Counted from the first letter of the stretch, positions 1 to 11,451 are shown. The stretch: 64,000 nt of DNA from Sphingobium soli (GCF_020782245.1 NZ_JAJGNP010000012.1:59876-123875); one strand, 5' to 3'. The notes: generated by a model not told the origin, from the sequence alone. Translations and numbers: made by a program.

Positions 1-120
1 AAAATTTGGCGGGTTCGACCATTGGGAAATCTTTTCGATCCATCTTTTGTCAACTCGCGACATTGATTTGGATCGACTTCACTTGCCCTGGGCGGAAACT
101 CTTGGATTGGTCCGGTAGCC
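1..120. other. Short stretch without a recognisable gene
   Basis: This is the sequence downstream of uvrB, which ends at 121. I see no convincing reading frame, hairpin or RNA gene here. The frame open on the plus strand is antisense to uvrB and has no protein character. Confidence 0.4.
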
Positions 121-2304
<2,184 letters not shown>

Positions 2305-2356
2305 CGCGCCTTGATATGGTACCGGAACATAAGGGGTGCAACAGGGAGATCGGACG

Positions 2357-2920
2357 ATGCGCGGAGCGTTTTTGACGATGCTGGGCTTGACCATGACGCT
2401 AGCGGCGTGCGGGGACCAGCCAGGCGAAAAGGCCGGTGACATTGCCGCGACCGACGCCATGAGCAAGGCGCAGGTGAAAGAAGCCGTGGACAAGGTGCAG
2501 TTGAAACCCGGCCAGTGGCAGGGGCGCTTTACCATCCAGGACATCGACCTGTCCGGCATGCCCGGTGCGCCGGCAACGATGGAAGAGCAGATGAAGCGGA
2601 TGATGAGCCAGACATCCCTCACCTATTGCGTGACCCCCGAAGAGGCCGCCAATCCCGGTGCGGAGATGTTCTCGGGGCAGGAAGACAAGAATTGCCGCTT
2701 CGCCGATTTTTCTGCCACGGGCGGCAAGGTGAAGGGCCGCGTCTCCTGCAAGGCGGAGGGCGGCACCATGAACGCCGCCATGTCGGGCAGCTACGCGCCC
2801 GACAGCTATGCGATGGACATGGACATGAAGATGGAGGGCGGCCCCGAAGGCCAGACCATGGCAATGACAGCGCGTTCCGAGGGCAAGTGGATCAGCCCGA
2901 AATGCACGCAGGCGGAATGA
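2357..2920 (+). CDS. DUF3617 family lipoprotein
   Basis: The 187-residue product has a short hydrophobic N-terminus ending in a lipobox (LAAC), so it is probably lipid-anchored in the periplasm. The body fits DUF3617: a GQW segment, a Cys-containing [10 protein letters not shown] stretch, a second Cys in ED/KNCRF and a final SPKC. This small envelope family is common in sphingomonads and its biochemical role is unknown. The ATG at 2357 is preferred over one seven codons upstream because AGGGAG precedes it at 2343-2348 and it gives a clean signal peptide. A second family member lies 390 bases downstream, with an HNH gene between them. Methionine content is high toward the C-terminus ([10 protein letters not shown]). 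Confidence 0.8.
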   Translation: MRGAFLTMLGLTMTLAACGDQPGEKAGDIAATDAMSKAQVKEAVDKVQLKPGQWQGRFTIQDIDLSGMPGAPATMEEQMKRMMSQTSLTYCVTPEEAANPGAEMFSGQEDKNCRFADFSATGGKVKGRVSCKAEGGTMNAAMSGSYAPDSYAMDMDMKMEGGPEGQTMAMTARSEGKWISPKCTQAE

Positions 2921-2932
2921 TCCCCCTGCACC

Positions 2933-3223
2933 ATGCCAGGTGAGGCCCAGCAGCCCTGCTGGCTGTGCGGCCGGCCGCTGGGTGCGCGGATCGAGTGGCA
3001 TCATCCGGTTCCCAAGAGCCGGGGCGGGCGGGAGACGGTCGCGGTGCATCCCCTTTGTCATCGCACCATCCATGCAACCTTTACCAACGCGCAGCTGGCG
3101 CGCGACTTTGCCGGCCCCGCCGACCTACGCGCAGCCCCGGCGATCGCCACCTTCCTACGCTGGATCGAGGGAAAGCCGGCCGATTTCCATATGCCCACGC
3201 GCGGCGCCCCACGACGGCGATGA
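2933..3223 (+). CDS. Small HNH endonuclease-like protein
   Basis: This 96-residue protein carries an HNH (beta-beta-alpha metal) fold signature: CWLC near residue 9, the EWHHPVPKSRGG core around 21-32, and HPLCHRTIHA around 39-48. The two CxxC-type pairs probably bind structural zinc and the HH/H residues form the nuclease site. The family includes McrA-like and stand-alone HNH nucleases, and the substrate cannot be read from the sequence. It starts 12 bases after the DUF3617 gene and is probably co-transcribed with it. The ribosome binding site is weak. A housekeeping role is as likely as a defence role, given its place in conserved backbone. Confidence 0.75.
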   Translation: MPGEAQQPCWLCGRPLGARIEWHHPVPKSRGGRETVAVHPLCHRTIHATFTNAQLARDFAGPADLRAAPAIATFLRWIEGKPADFHMPTRGAPRRR

Positions 3224-3310
3224 CAGGCCCCGGCGCGCTTTGGCCTTGCACTTTGCGGCCGGGCAGTAGAGCCTTGCGCCATGGATCGATAACGGTTGGG
3301 AAGAGAGGAT

Positions 3311-3814
3311 ATGCGATTTGTGATGCTGGGCGCGATGGCCGCCCCGATGCTGGCCCTCGCCGCGTGCGGCAGTGATCCGACGCCGACGCCGCAGGCCGAA
3401 GAGCCGCCCATCGTCATGCAGGCCGGGGAATGGGAACTGACCCGCAAGACCACCGGCTATAATACGCCGACCGTGACGCCCGCCCAATATCAGGAGGCGT
3501 TGAAGCAGATTGGCGAGGAGAAACTGTGCATCGCCTTCGACGCCGATAATGCGCCGGACGCCGATGCACTGGCCGGACCCGAGGGGCAGGATTGCGTCTA
3601 CAAGGACAAGCTGGTGCGCAAGGGGCGGTTGATCGCGACGCTTAGCTGCAAGGCCGGCGCGGGCGTGTCGGAACTGGTGGTGGAGGGCAATTATACCAAT
3701 GACAGCATGACGCTGGGCACGACGATGACCAAGACGGAGGGCGGAAAGCCGGTGCTGCGCACCACGCACGACCTGACCGCGCGGCGCGTGGGCGATTGTC
3801 CGAAGGCGGGCTGA
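3311..3814 (+). CDS. DUF3617 family lipoprotein (second copy)
   Basis: The 167-residue product begins with a signal peptide and lipobox (LALAACGS), then a short Pro/Thr-rich linker and a DUF3617 body with GEWELTRKT, KLCIAF, QDCVYKDKL and a C-terminal GDCPKAG. It resembles the product of 2357-2920 in layout and Cys positions but has diverged strongly, so this looks like an old tandem duplication with the HNH gene between the copies. The ATG at 3311 is preferred over one five codons upstream because GAGAGGA sits just before it. It is followed by a terminator hairpin at 3870-3902. Function is unknown and periplasmic location is inferred from the lipobox. Confidence 0.78.
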   Translation: MRFVMLGAMAAPMLALAACGSDPTPTPQAEEPPIVMQAGEWELTRKTTGYNTPTVTPAQYQEALKQIGEEKLCIAFDADNAPDADALAGPEGQDCVYKDKLVRKGRLIATLSCKAGAGVSELVVEGNYTNDSMTLGTTMTKTEGGKPVLRTTHDLTARRVGDCPKAG

Positions 3815-3869
3815 CCCGGCACGCGACATCGACTGCGACAGGTGCACGGCTTTGCGCTGGGCTTCCGAT

Positions 3870-3902
3870 AAACGCGACAGCCAGGCACCCGCTGTCGCGT
3901 TT
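3870..3902. terminator. Bidirectional terminator hairpin
   Basis: A perfect 12-bp inverted repeat (AAACGCGACAGC and its complement) encloses a 9-base loop. The arms start with A and end with T runs, so it can terminate in both directions. It sits between two convergent genes. Confidence 0.75.
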
Positions 3903-3914
3903 GCCGAAATGCCC

Positions 3915-4370
3915 CTACCCCGCCTTGCTCCGCGCCGCCGCCAGCACATCACCGGCAAGCCGCGCGTAATCGGCGCAGGCGTGCTGGAGCGCCGGGCCGC
4001 TGCCCGCGTCGCGCCATGCGCCGAAACAATGGCGATTCTGCGCCGCGCGCATCTGCCGCAGGCGTTCCCGCACTTCTACAGGCAGGCCGAGCCGCGGGGC
4101 GAAGCGCCGCCACGCTTCGGCGGCGCTGAAGATCCGGCGCTGCGGATGGATGCCCGGGTCCGCGCCGGCGGCTGCGCCCAACCGGTCAAGGCGGTCCGCC
4201 TCGACAATAAGGTCCGTCAGGAACAGGTCCAGTTCGCGCAGGCCATTGCCGATCAGCCGTGCGGGCATGGCGTCGCGGCGGCGGCCGCAGGCGTCGGGGC
4301 AGCCGCCTGTCGCCATCCCGTTGGCAAGAAAAATAGCGGCGCGTTCGATACGGGCGACCTGATCGGCCAA
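3915..4370 (-). CDS. Hypothetical protein downstream of lepA
   Basis: I do not recognise this family. The frame encodes up to 151 residues, Ala/Arg-rich and apparently soluble and helical, with an LDLFLTDLIVEADRLDRLGAAAG segment split by acidic and hydrophobic turns and scattered Cys and His residues. The start is uncertain: TTG at 4370 (used here) or ATG at 4316. It begins about 27 bases after the lepA stop on the same strand and ends 13 bases before a terminator hairpin, so it is plausibly the last gene of the lepA transcript. Position and an intact frame are the only support. It could be a non-coding tail of the lepA transcript. Confidence 0.45.
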   Translation of the reverse strand: MADQVARIERAAIFLANGMATGGCPDACGRRRDAMPARLIGNGLRELDLFLTDLIVEADRLDRLGAAAGADPGIHPQRRIFSAAEAWRRFAPRLGLPVEVRERLRQMRAAQNRHCFGAWRDAGSGPALQHACADYARLAGDVLAAARSKAG

Positions 4371-4396
4371 GGCCGAATAGGGATCGCCCGACGCGG

Positions 4397-6202
4397 TCAG
4401 CTTTCGTCGCCCATGCGCAGCGCGGCAATGAAGGCTTCCTGCGGGATCTGCACGCTGCCATATTCGCGCATCCGCTTCTTGCCTTCCTTCTGCTTGTCGA
4501 GCAGCTTCTTCTTGCGGCTGATGTCGCCGCCATAGCATTTGGCGGTAACGTCCTTGCGCATGGCCGCGATCGTTTCGCGGGCGATCACCTTGCCCCCGAT
4601 CGCCGCCTGGATCGGAATCTTGAACAAATGGCGGGGGATGAGGTCCTTCAACCGTTCGCACATGTGCCGCCCGCGCGCTTCGGCGGCGGAGCGGTGGACG
4701 ATCATGCTGAGCGCATCGACCGGCTCGTTATTGACGAGGATGCTCATCTTGACGAGGTCGCCCTCGCGCGTGCCGATCTGGTGATAGTCGAAGCTGGCAT
4801 AGCCGCGGCTGATCGATTTCAGCCGATCGTAGAAGTCGAACACGACTTCGTTGAGCGGCAATTCATACGTCACCTGCGCCCGCCCGCCGACATAGGTCAG
4901 ATTCTTCTGGATGCCGCGCCGGTCCTGACAGAGCTTCAGGATGCTGCCCAGATATTCGTCGGGGCAGTAGATCACTGCCTCGATCCAGGGCTCCTCGATC
5001 ATCTCGATATGGTTGGGATCGGGCATATCGGCTGGATTGTGCAGATGGCGCACCGTCCCGTCCTTCATATGCATGTCATAGACGACCGATGGCGCGGTGG
5101 TGATGAGGTCGAGATCATATTCGCGGGTCAGCCGCTCCTGGATAATTTCCAGATGCAAAAGGCCCAGAAACCCGCACCGAAAACCGAAGCCCAGCGCTGC
5201 CGAGGTTTCCATTTCGAACGAGAAGCTGGCGTCGTTAAGGCGCAGCTTGCCGATAGAATCGCGCAGCTTTTCAAAGTCGTTGGCATCAACCGGGAAGAGG
5301 CCGCAGAAGACGACGGACTGGACTTCCTTGAATCCCGGCAACGGCTTGGTTGCCGGGTTCTTGACCGTGGTGATGGTGTCGCCCACGCGCGTCTGGCTGA
5401 TGTCCTTGATCTGCGCGGTGATGAAGCCGATTTCGCCCGGTCCCAACTCAGCCAGCTGCTCGATCTTGGGCCGGAAACAGCCCACCCGGTCGATCAGATG
5501 TTCGGTGCCGCCGATCATGAACTTGATATTCTGGCCCTTCTTGATGACGCCATTCATGACGCGCACCAGAATGACGACGCCGAGATAGGGGTCATACCAG
5601 CTGTCGACCAGCATCGCTTCTAAGGGCGCATCCCGGTCCCCCTTGGGCGCGGGGATCTTGGTAACGATCGCTTCCAAAATGTCGTCGATGCCGATCCCGG
5701 ACTTGGCGCTGGCCAGCACCGCTTCGGACGCATCGAGGCCGATCACCTCCTCAATTTCAGCCTTCACCTTTTCCGGTTCGGCGGCCGGCAGGTCGATCTT
5801 GTTGATGACGGGCACGATTTCGTGATCATGCTCGATCGACTGATAGACGTTGGCCAGCGTTTGCGCCTCCACCCCCTGGGCGGCGTCGACCACCAGCAGC
5901 GCGCCTTCGCAGGCGGCCAGGCTGCGCGAGACTTCATAGGCGAAGTCGACATGGCCGGGCGTGTCCATGAGGTTGAGCGCGTAGGTTTGCCCGTCCTTCG
6001 CGACATAATCGAGGCGCACGGTCTGCGCCTTGATCGTGATGCCGCGCTCTTTCTCGATGTCCATATTATCGAGGACCTGCGCGCTCATTTCGCGGTCGGT
6101 CAGGCCACCGGTGCGCTGAATCAGGCGATCGGCCAGGGTCGATTTGCCATGGTCGATATGCGCGATGATCGAGAAGTTACGGATCTGGGACAGGTCAGTC
6201 AT
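4397..6202 (-). CDS. lepA: Elongation factor 4 (LepA), ribosome-associated GTPase
   Basis: LepA/EF4 is a translational GTPase related to EF-G that acts on stalled or back-translocating ribosomes and in 30S maturation. The 601-residue protein has the P loop AHIDHGKST, switch [10 protein letters not shown] and the NKIDLP base-recognition motif. The C-terminal LepA-specific domain is rich in Lys/Arg and ends near [17 protein letters not shown]. The frame extends 26 codons further upstream but the family start is [19 protein letters not shown], giving the ATG at 6202. It is divergent from the CsgG-like gene at 6368, with about 165 bases of shared upstream region. Confidence 0.97.
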   Translation of the reverse strand: MTDLSQIRNFSIIAHIDHGKSTLADRLIQRTGGLTDREMSAQVLDNMDIEKERGITIKAQTVRLDYVAKDGQTYALNLMDTPGHVDFAYEVSRSLAACEGALLVVDAAQGVEAQTLANVYQSIEHDHEIVPVINKIDLPAAEPEKVKAEIEEVIGLDASEAVLASAKSGIGIDDILEAIVTKIPAPKGDRDAPLEAMLVDSWYDPYLGVVILVRVMNGVIKKGQNIKFMIGGTEHLIDRVGCFRPKIEQLAELGPGEIGFITAQIKDISQTRVGDTITTVKNPATKPLPGFKEVQSVVFCGLFPVDANDFEKLRDSIGKLRLNDASFSFEMETSAALGFGFRCGFLGLLHLEIIQERLTREYDLDLITTAPSVVYDMHMKDGTVRHLHNPADMPDPNHIEMIEEPWIEAVIYCPDEYLGSILKLCQDRRGIQKNLTYVGGRAQVTYELPLNEVVFDFYDRLKSISRGYASFDYHQIGTREGDLVKMSILVNNEPVDALSMIVHRSAAEARGRHMCERLKDLIPRHLFKIPIQAAIGGKVIARETIAAMRKDVTAKCYGGDISRKKKLLDKQKEGKKRMREYGSVQIPQEAFIAALRMGDES

Positions 6203-6367
6203 CGGCGCCCGATAGCAGCGATTCTCCGCCCTGTCAGCACGGCTGACGCGCGGTGCGCCATCTGTAGGCAAGTGGGTCACTCTATGCTAAGGGAAGCGCT
6301 CCTTTGCCGGGTCGCGCCATAAGAAAAAACGGCTGAACTTCACCGCATCAAGGGGAAAATTGGGGCA

Positions 6368-7180
6368 ATGTCGAAAATCCTATCCGCGCTGGCCGCCACG
6401 GCGGTTCTGACCGCCGCGCCAGCGACGACCATCGCGCAGACCAACATGAGTTCTTCGGGCAAAACCTACAAGGACGGCACGACCAAGGGCGCGTCGTCCG
6501 GCCGGCGCTCGCAGGAGCGCGCAACCCGCGAAATCCCGCACTGCACGAAGATGCTGGGAACGGTGGCGATCGTTGAACCGGACAATCAGTGGTGGCGCGA
6601 ACTTAATCTGGGCAGTCCAGAGGCCATCCTGAAGGTGTTCGTCCAGCAGTCCGGCTGTTTCCGCATGGTCAACCGCGGCCGGTCAATGCAGAGCCGCGCG
6701 ATGGAGCGCGCCATGGCGGACGCCGGCGAATTGCAGGCCGGATCGAATCTGGGCAAGGGCCAGGTGAAGGCGGCGGACTATTATCTGGAGCCCGACATCG
6801 TGTCGTCCAACCGCAATTCCGGCGGCGGCGGCATCGGCGGCGCGCTGGGCGGCCTGATGGGCGGCTTTGGCGGCGCGATCCTGGGCGGGCTTAACATCAA
6901 GAAGAAGGAGGCCAATGTCACCCTGTCGATCGTGAACGCCCGCACGACGGAGGAAGAGGCGCTGACCGAAGGCTATGCGCGCAAGACCGATGTCGGCTTT
7001 GGCGGCGGCGCGGGCGGCGGCTGGTGGGGCGGCTTCGCGGCAGCTGGCGGTGCGGGCTATCAGAATACCGAAATCGGCCAGGTCATCGTGCTCGCCTATC
7101 TCGACGCCTATACCAAGCTGGTGACGCAATTGGGCGGCCTGCCCGACAATGCAGCGGCGGCGGCACCCGTCGCGCAGTAA
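6368..7180 (+). CDS. CsgG/HfaB-like secreted protein
   Basis: The 270-residue product has an N-terminal signal peptide (cleavage probably after TTIAQ). A central domain resembles CsgG/HfaB-type outer-membrane lipoproteins, which build peptide-secretion pores or anchor surface structures: the GTVAIVEPDNQWW start, RMVNRGRSMQSRAMERAM, ADYYLEPDI and a final VLAYLDAYTKLV. Two Gly-rich stretches, near 150-175 and 215-240, look like membrane-inserting or flexible loops. No lipobox Cys is visible at the cleavage site, unlike true CsgG. No curli or holdfast genes are adjacent. A bidirectional terminator follows at 7205. Family placement is moderate; a generic envelope protein is the alternative. Confidence 0.65.
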   Translation: MSKILSALAATAVLTAAPATTIAQTNMSSSGKTYKDGTTKGASSGRRSQERATREIPHCTKMLGTVAIVEPDNQWWRELNLGSPEAILKVFVQQSGCFRMVNRGRSMQSRAMERAMADAGELQAGSNLGKGQVKAADYYLEPDIVSSNRNSGGGGIGGALGGLMGGFGGAILGGLNIKKKEANVTLSIVNARTTEEEALTEGYARKTDVGFGGGAGGGWWGGFAAAGGAGYQNTEIGQVIVLAYLDAYTKLVTQLGGLPDNAAAAAPVAQ

Positions 7181-7204
7181 GATCGGCGTCGAAGGAAATC
7201 AAAT

Positions 7205-7234
7205 AAGGGCGCGGCCAGCGATGGCCGCGCCCTT
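7205..7234. terminator. Bidirectional terminator hairpin
   Basis: A perfect 13-bp stem (AAGGGCGCGGCCA and its complement) with a GCGA tetraloop lies between the convergent CsgG-like and acyltransferase genes. It ends one base before the acyltransferase stop codon. Confidence 0.8.
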
Positions 7235-7235
7235 G

Positions 7236-8279
7236 TCATGTCTGGCTGGGCGTCACGCCGGGTATGAGCATGCGGGCGGTGCGGCGGCGCTTCCACCAGG
7301 CGAGGATGGCTTCGCCTGCCGGCCGTTCAACCAGGCGATTGATCGCGGTGCCGAGCAGCAGCGCCACGGTGAAGGCGGCAGCAAAGCCGATCCAGGGGCT
7401 GTAGCCGGCTTTCGCCATTTCCAGCATGATGACGAAGCCGACATGCTGATGGATGAGGTAGAAGGAATAGCTGATCCCGCCGAGCCAGATCAGTGGCTTC
7501 ATGCGCAGGAAGCGAAGCCGCCCGTTGATGAGAGCGGTGAAGGCCGCAAGCAGCACGACGCCGACCAAAGTCACATCCCATGTTTCCATCGTCGCGATGG
7601 ATAGCAACGCCAGAACGGCATAGGGCACCTGCTGCTTAAGGCTGCGCTCCCCCCGCCAGCAGCGATAGGCGAGCATGCCGATCACGAAGAAGGGCGTGTA
7701 GCGTAGCACAAGCAGCATGATGACGCGTTCAGGCATGTCGGGCCAGGCCCAGTAAAGCCAGCGCAGCAGCAGCCATCCCGCCAGCAGGGGCTCCAGACGA
7801 CGCGTGCCGGCGAATTTCCAGATGCTGATCATGCAGAAATAGAAAGCGATCTCTACCGTCAGCGTCCAATAGGCGCCATCAACCTCCGGCAAGAAGGCGA
7901 AACCCTGGAGCATGGTGAAATTGGCGAGGATGGCGACGGGGCCGATCAGCAATTGTGTCGCATGGGCCAGATATTCAACCGCCAGCGTCAGCAGCATCGC
8001 CACGAGATAGGCGGGATAAAGCCGTGCGAACCGGTTGACCATGAAGTCGGCGACCGTGCCAATTCGATCGAGGGTGAAGAAGATCGCAAAGCCCGAAATG
8101 GTGAAGAACAGCAGCACGCGATAATTACCGCCGGGGAAGCTGAACGGGACATGCGCCGCTTGCGGAAAAAGCTCATGGAAGCGCGTCGAATAATGGAAGA
8201 TCAGCACGCACAGCGCCCCGATCCCGCGCAAGGCGTCCAGTTCGGTCAGGCGACCATGGTTGAGCTTCGGGCGATCCAT
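7236..8279 (-). CDS. Acyltransferase family 3 membrane protein
   Basis: The 347-residue polytopic membrane protein fits the acyltransferase-3 family (OafA/NodX type), which moves acetyl or other acyl groups onto exported glycans or lipids. The N-terminus has the family pattern ELDALRGIGALCVLIFHYS, where the RG and the His in FHYS form the catalytic region. It is followed by the GNYRVLLFFTISGF segment and about ten hydrophobic helices. The tail is basic and cytosolic. The gene is monocistronic between a terminator and the adk terminator. The acceptor cannot be predicted because no polysaccharide genes are adjacent. Confidence 0.88.
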   Translation of the reverse strand: MDRPKLNHGRLTELDALRGIGALCVLIFHYSTRFHELFPQAAHVPFSFPGGNYRVLLFFTISGFAIFFTLDRIGTVADFMVNRFARLYPAYLVAMLLTLAVEYLAHATQLLIGPVAILANFTMLQGFAFLPEVDGAYWTLTVEIAFYFCMISIWKFAGTRRLEPLLAGWLLLRWLYWAWPDMPERVIMLLVLRYTPFFVIGMLAYRCWRGERSLKQQVPYAVLALLSIATMETWDVTLVGVVLLAAFTALINGRLRFLRMKPLIWLGGISYSFYLIHQHVGFVIMLEMAKAGYSPWIGFAAAFTVALLLGTAINRLVERPAGEAILAWWKRRRTARMLIPGVTPSQT

Positions 8280-8442
8280 GCGCCTCTATAGCAATCAAGC
8301 AGCAACAAGTCCGCCACGAAGATGGTTAACCAGACATGATAAGCGGCCAGTTTGCAGCGCGGCCCTTCCCGCTTTGATACAATCTGCCCAAGGTGGAGCG
8401 CTCAACGTGCTCATGATCATCCACGCGGGTCCCCGATGCGCA

Positions 8443-8477
8443 AAGAGCCGGCGCTGCCCCATGCAGCGCCGGCTCTT
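8443..8477 (-). terminator. Terminator of the ribosomal-protein/adk operon
   Basis: A perfect 15-bp inverted repeat (AAGAGCCGGCGCTGC and its complement) with a 5-base loop lies about 50 bases after the adk stop. On the minus strand it is followed by only a short T stretch, so it may rely mainly on stem strength. It marks the likely end of the long rpsL-to-adk transcript. Confidence 0.75.
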
Positions 8478-8525
8478 GGTCAGGTGCCATGAGCGGCTAT
8501 CCCGCCCTGTCAGAAGAACGGCGCC

Positions 8526-9182
8526 TTAGAGCGCCCTGCCATCCAGAATGGCGGCGATCGCCTTGGTCACGTCATCCATGTCCGCCATGCCGTCCACGCG
8601 GGACACAATGCCGCGCGCTTCATAGACAGGCAGGATGGGCGCCGTCTTGGCGCGATATTCGGCCATGCGCGTGCGCACCGTTTCCTCATTGTCGTCAGGA
8701 CGGCGCTTGAATTCGTGGCCGTGGCACTTGTCGCATTCGCCATCGACCTTGGGCTGCTTGAAACGGTCATGATAGCCCGCACCGCAGGTGGCGCAGGTAA
8801 AACGGCCGGTGATGCGATCCACCAGCGCGTCTTCATTCACCTCAAGCTCGATGACATGGTCGAGCGTTCGATCGCGGTCCGACAGGATGGTGTCGAGCGC
8901 ATGCGCCTGCGCTTCGGTGCGGGGATAGCCGTCGAAGATGACGCCAGTTTCGGGCGAGAGGGCGTCCAGCGCCTCGCCGATGATGCCCGACACAATCTCG
9001 TCCGACACCAGTTCGCCCGCTTCCATCACGGCCTTGGCCTTGAGGCCGATCGGCGTCCCCGCCTTCACCGCTGCGCGCAGCATATCGCCCGTCGATAGCT
9101 GCACCATGCCGAGATTGTCGACGAGGCGCGCCGCCTGCGTGCCCTTGCCCGCACCTGGAGGGCCAAGCAGAATGATGTTCAT
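8526..9182 (-). CDS. adk: Adenylate kinase
   Basis: Adenylate kinase interconverts ATP plus AMP with two ADP in the cytosol. The 218-residue product has the P loop GPPGAGKGTQA at about 7-17, the AMP-binding LSTGDMLR region near 29-36, FDGYPRT at 83-89 and a long LID domain. The LID has four cysteines (Cys130, 133, 150, 153), so it should bind zinc. It lies about 50 bases downstream of secY, the classical spc-operon order. The ATG at 9182 is used rather than one three codons upstream because family homology begins MNIILLGPPG. It is the last gene of the operon here; rpsM does not follow. Confidence 0.97.
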   Translation of the reverse strand: MNIILLGPPGAGKGTQAARLVDNLGMVQLSTGDMLRAAVKAGTPIGLKAKAVMEAGELVSDEIVSGIIGEALDALSPETGVIFDGYPRTEAQAHALDTILSDRDRTLDHVIELEVNEDALVDRITGRFTCATCGAGYHDRFKQPKVDGECDKCHGHEFKRRPDDNEETVRTRMAEYRAKTAPILPVYEARGIVSRVDGMADMDDVTKAIAAILDGRAL

Positions 9183-9234
9183 TGCGCGCATACTCCCCTG
9201 TTCGTTGCGCTGTGTCAGAGTGTGGGCGCGCCCC

Positions 9235-10599
9235 TCAGCGCAACCGACCCTTGAGCTTCGCCTTCTTGATCAGATCCCCATATTGATGCGCCAGCAGATG
9301 GCTCTGAATCTGGGTCACCGTATCGACCGTAACATTGACCACGATCAGAAGGCTAGTGCCACCAAGGTAGAAGGGGATGCCCGCACGCGCGATCGCGAAT
9401 TCCGGCACAAGGCAGATGAAGGCCAGATAGGCCGCGCCGATGACGGTGATGCGCGTCAGCACATAATCGAGATAATGTTCGGTATTCTTGCCCGGACGGA
9501 TGCCGGGGATGAAGCCGCCATTGCGCTTGAGATTATCGGCCGTTTCTTCCGGATTGAACACCACGGCGGTGTAGAAGAAGCAGAAGAAGACGATGCCGAG
9601 CCCGTAAAGCGCCATGTAGACCGGGCTGCCGTGCGACAGATACTGGTTGAGAGTCAGCACGAAATCGCCCAGCCGGCTTTCGCCAGCGACCGTCTGGCCC
9701 GCAAATTGCGAGATGGTGAGCGGCATCAACAGCAGCGAGCTGGCGAAGATCGGTGGAATGACGCCGGCGGTGTTCACCTTCAAGGGCAGATGGCTGCGGT
9801 CCGCCTGCATCAGGCCCTGCCGCGTCTGGCGCTTGGGATACTGAATCAACACCCGGCGCTGCGCCCGCTCCATATAACAAATGAGCAGGATGAGGCCGAG
9901 CGCCATGACGATGACCAGCATGATCAGCAGGCCCGAAATGGAGCCTTCGCGACCCGACTTAAACAGGTTGCTGAGCGTCACCGGCAACTGGGCGACGATA
10001 CCGGCCATGATGATGAGCGACACGCCATTGCCAATGCCGCGCGAGGTGATCTGCTCGCCCAGCCACATCAGGAACATGGTGCCGCCGATCAGCGATACGA
10101 CCGCGGTGAGGCGGAACAGCAGGCCGGGATCGACCACCGCCTGGACGCCCGACTGCGCGCCGAAGCTTTCAAGGCCAGCGGCGATGAAATAGCCCTGCAC
10201 CGCGGTCAGGCCGACCGTGCCATAGCGGGTATACTGGTTGAGCTTCTTGCGCCCGCTTTCACCTTCCTTCTTGATCGCCGCGAGTTGCGGCGAGAGGGAG
10301 GCCGCCAACTGCACCACGATCGACGCGGTGATATAGGGCATGACGCCGAGCGCGATGAGGCTCATGCGCGACAACGAACCACCCGAGAAGGTGTTGAAGA
10401 TGTCGAGGATGCCGCCATTGGTCTGCGCATACAGCGTCGACAGCGCGGTCGGATCGACACCCGGCAGCGGCACGAAGCTTAAGAAACGGAACACAATCAG
10501 CGCGCCAAGCGTAAACCACAGGCGCTTCTTGAGATCGGTCGCCTGGCTGAATTTCGCGAGGCTGAGATTGGATGCGAGCTGGTCGGCTCTCGATGCCAT
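9235..10599 (-). CDS. secY: Protein translocase subunit SecY
   Basis: SecY is the channel of the Sec translocon in the inner membrane and partners SecE, SecG and SecA. The 454-residue product has about ten transmembrane helices. Family stretches include LWFTLGALIVFRFLSFVPLPG at TM1, the plug region rich in Gly/Asn, LGVMPYITASIVVQL at TM2 and the cytosolic loop YMERAQRRVLIQYPKRQ. The C-terminus is short and basic. Upstream is a 240-base gap to rplO holding a REP-like inverted repeat and a hairpin, so secY and adk may be partly uncoupled from the ribosomal genes. Confidence 0.97.
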   Translation of the reverse strand: MASRADQLASNLSLAKFSQATDLKKRLWFTLGALIVFRFLSFVPLPGVDPTALSTLYAQTNGGILDIFNTFSGGSLSRMSLIALGVMPYITASIVVQLAASLSPQLAAIKKEGESGRKKLNQYTRYGTVGLTAVQGYFIAAGLESFGAQSGVQAVVDPGLLFRLTAVVSLIGGTMFLMWLGEQITSRGIGNGVSLIIMAGIVAQLPVTLSNLFKSGREGSISGLLIMLVIVMALGLILLICYMERAQRRVLIQYPKRQTRQGLMQADRSHLPLKVNTAGVIPPIFASSLLLMPLTISQFAGQTVAGESRLGDFVLTLNQYLSHGSPVYMALYGLGIVFFCFFYTAVVFNPEETADNLKRNGGFIPGIRPGKNTEHYLDYVLTRITVIGAAYLAFICLVPEFAIARAGIPFYLGGTSLLIVVNVTVDTVTQIQSHLLAHQYGDLIKKAKLKGRLR

Positions 10600-10678
10600 G
10601 GTGGCTGCCCTTCAAAATCACTCTTGGGCCGGACAGAAGCCCGACCGGAATCGCTAACCCCTTAAGCACCCAACTCCG

Positions 10679-10745
10679 TTCATGTCGAGCGAAGTCGAGA
10701 CACGGAGCAGTCAGCCTTGCGTTTCTCGACTGCGCTCGAAACGAA
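10679..10745. repeat. REP-like inverted repeat pair
   Basis: Two 26-base arms (10679-10704 and 10720-10745) are inverted copies of each other with four differences. Both contain the core TCGAGCG-AGTCGAGA. This matches a short palindromic repeat I have seen often in sphingomonad intergenic regions. It lies between rplO and secY. Confidence 0.7.
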
Positions 10746-10783
10746 CAGGGAGAGGAGAAGCGTTCGGAAACCCCGAAACACAT

Positions 10784-10815
10784 GACCCCGCCGACCCATA
10801 TCGGGCAGCGGGGTC
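10784..10815 (-). terminator. Stem-loop between rplO and secY
   Basis: An 8-bp perfect GC-rich stem (GACCCCGC and its complement) can be extended by an inner CCCATATCGGG pairing. There is no T tract, so it may act as an RNA-stabilising or partial attenuating element rather than a full terminator. Confidence 0.45.
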
Positions 10816-10840
10816 CTGCTTGCAAGACTCGTTGGTCAGT

Positions 10841-11374
10841 TCAGGCCTTGGTTGCGGCCTTCTTGGCCGCCAGGGCGCTGCCCTTCTTGGCCTTGGCCTT
10901 TTCCGCGGCCGGGACGACTTCGATCACTTCGACCTTGCCACCCGCCTTTTCGACGGCTTCGACAGCACCCTTCGACGCACCGGCAACCAGGAAGCTGACC
11001 TTCGCGGTCAGTTCACCCTTGCCCAGCAGGCGAACGCCATCCTTGCCGCCGCGGGCCAGGTTCGCTGCCTTGAACGCGGCATGATCGAGCGTCGCGGCAG
11101 CGTCCAGCTTGCCAGCGTCGATCGCCTTCTGCACTTCACCCAGGTTCACGATCGCGTAATCCTTGGCGAAGATATTGTTGAAGCCGCGCTTCGGCAAACG
11201 CATGTGCAGCGGCATCTGGCCGCCTTCGAAGCCATTGATGCTGACGCCCGAACGTGCCTTGGCACCCTTCTGGCCCCGCCCGGCGGTCTTGCCCTTGCCC
11301 GAGCCGATACCGCGGCCCACACGCATACGCCCCTTGCGGGCACCGGCATTGTCGTTGAGTTCGTTGAGTTTCAT
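10841..11374 (-). CDS. rplO: 50S ribosomal protein L15
   Basis: L15 is a late-assembling large-subunit protein that contacts 23S rRNA. The 177-residue product has the canonical start [20 protein letters not shown] and the very basic Gly-rich N-terminal extension ([20 protein letters not shown]) that threads into the subunit. The C-terminal tail is extended by about 25 Ala/Lys-rich residues relative to the E. coli protein. Between it and rpmD lies a 135-base gap with a terminator-like hairpin, unusual inside this operon. Confidence 0.97.
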   Translation of the reverse strand: MKLNELNDNAGARKGRMRVGRGIGSGKGKTAGRGQKGAKARSGVSINGFEGGQMPLHMRLPKRGFNNIFAKDYAIVNLGEVQKAIDAGKLDAAATLDHAAFKAANLARGGKDGVRLLGKGELTAKVSFLVAGASKGAVEAVEKAGGKVEVIEVVPAAEKAKAKKGSALAAKKAATKA

Positions 11375-11451
11375 GTTCGCACTCGCTTTCGCTTTTATCG
11401 CGCTGATCCCTGCGGGACCCTGTGAAGGAAGCGCCCCATAGCGCTTCCGCT

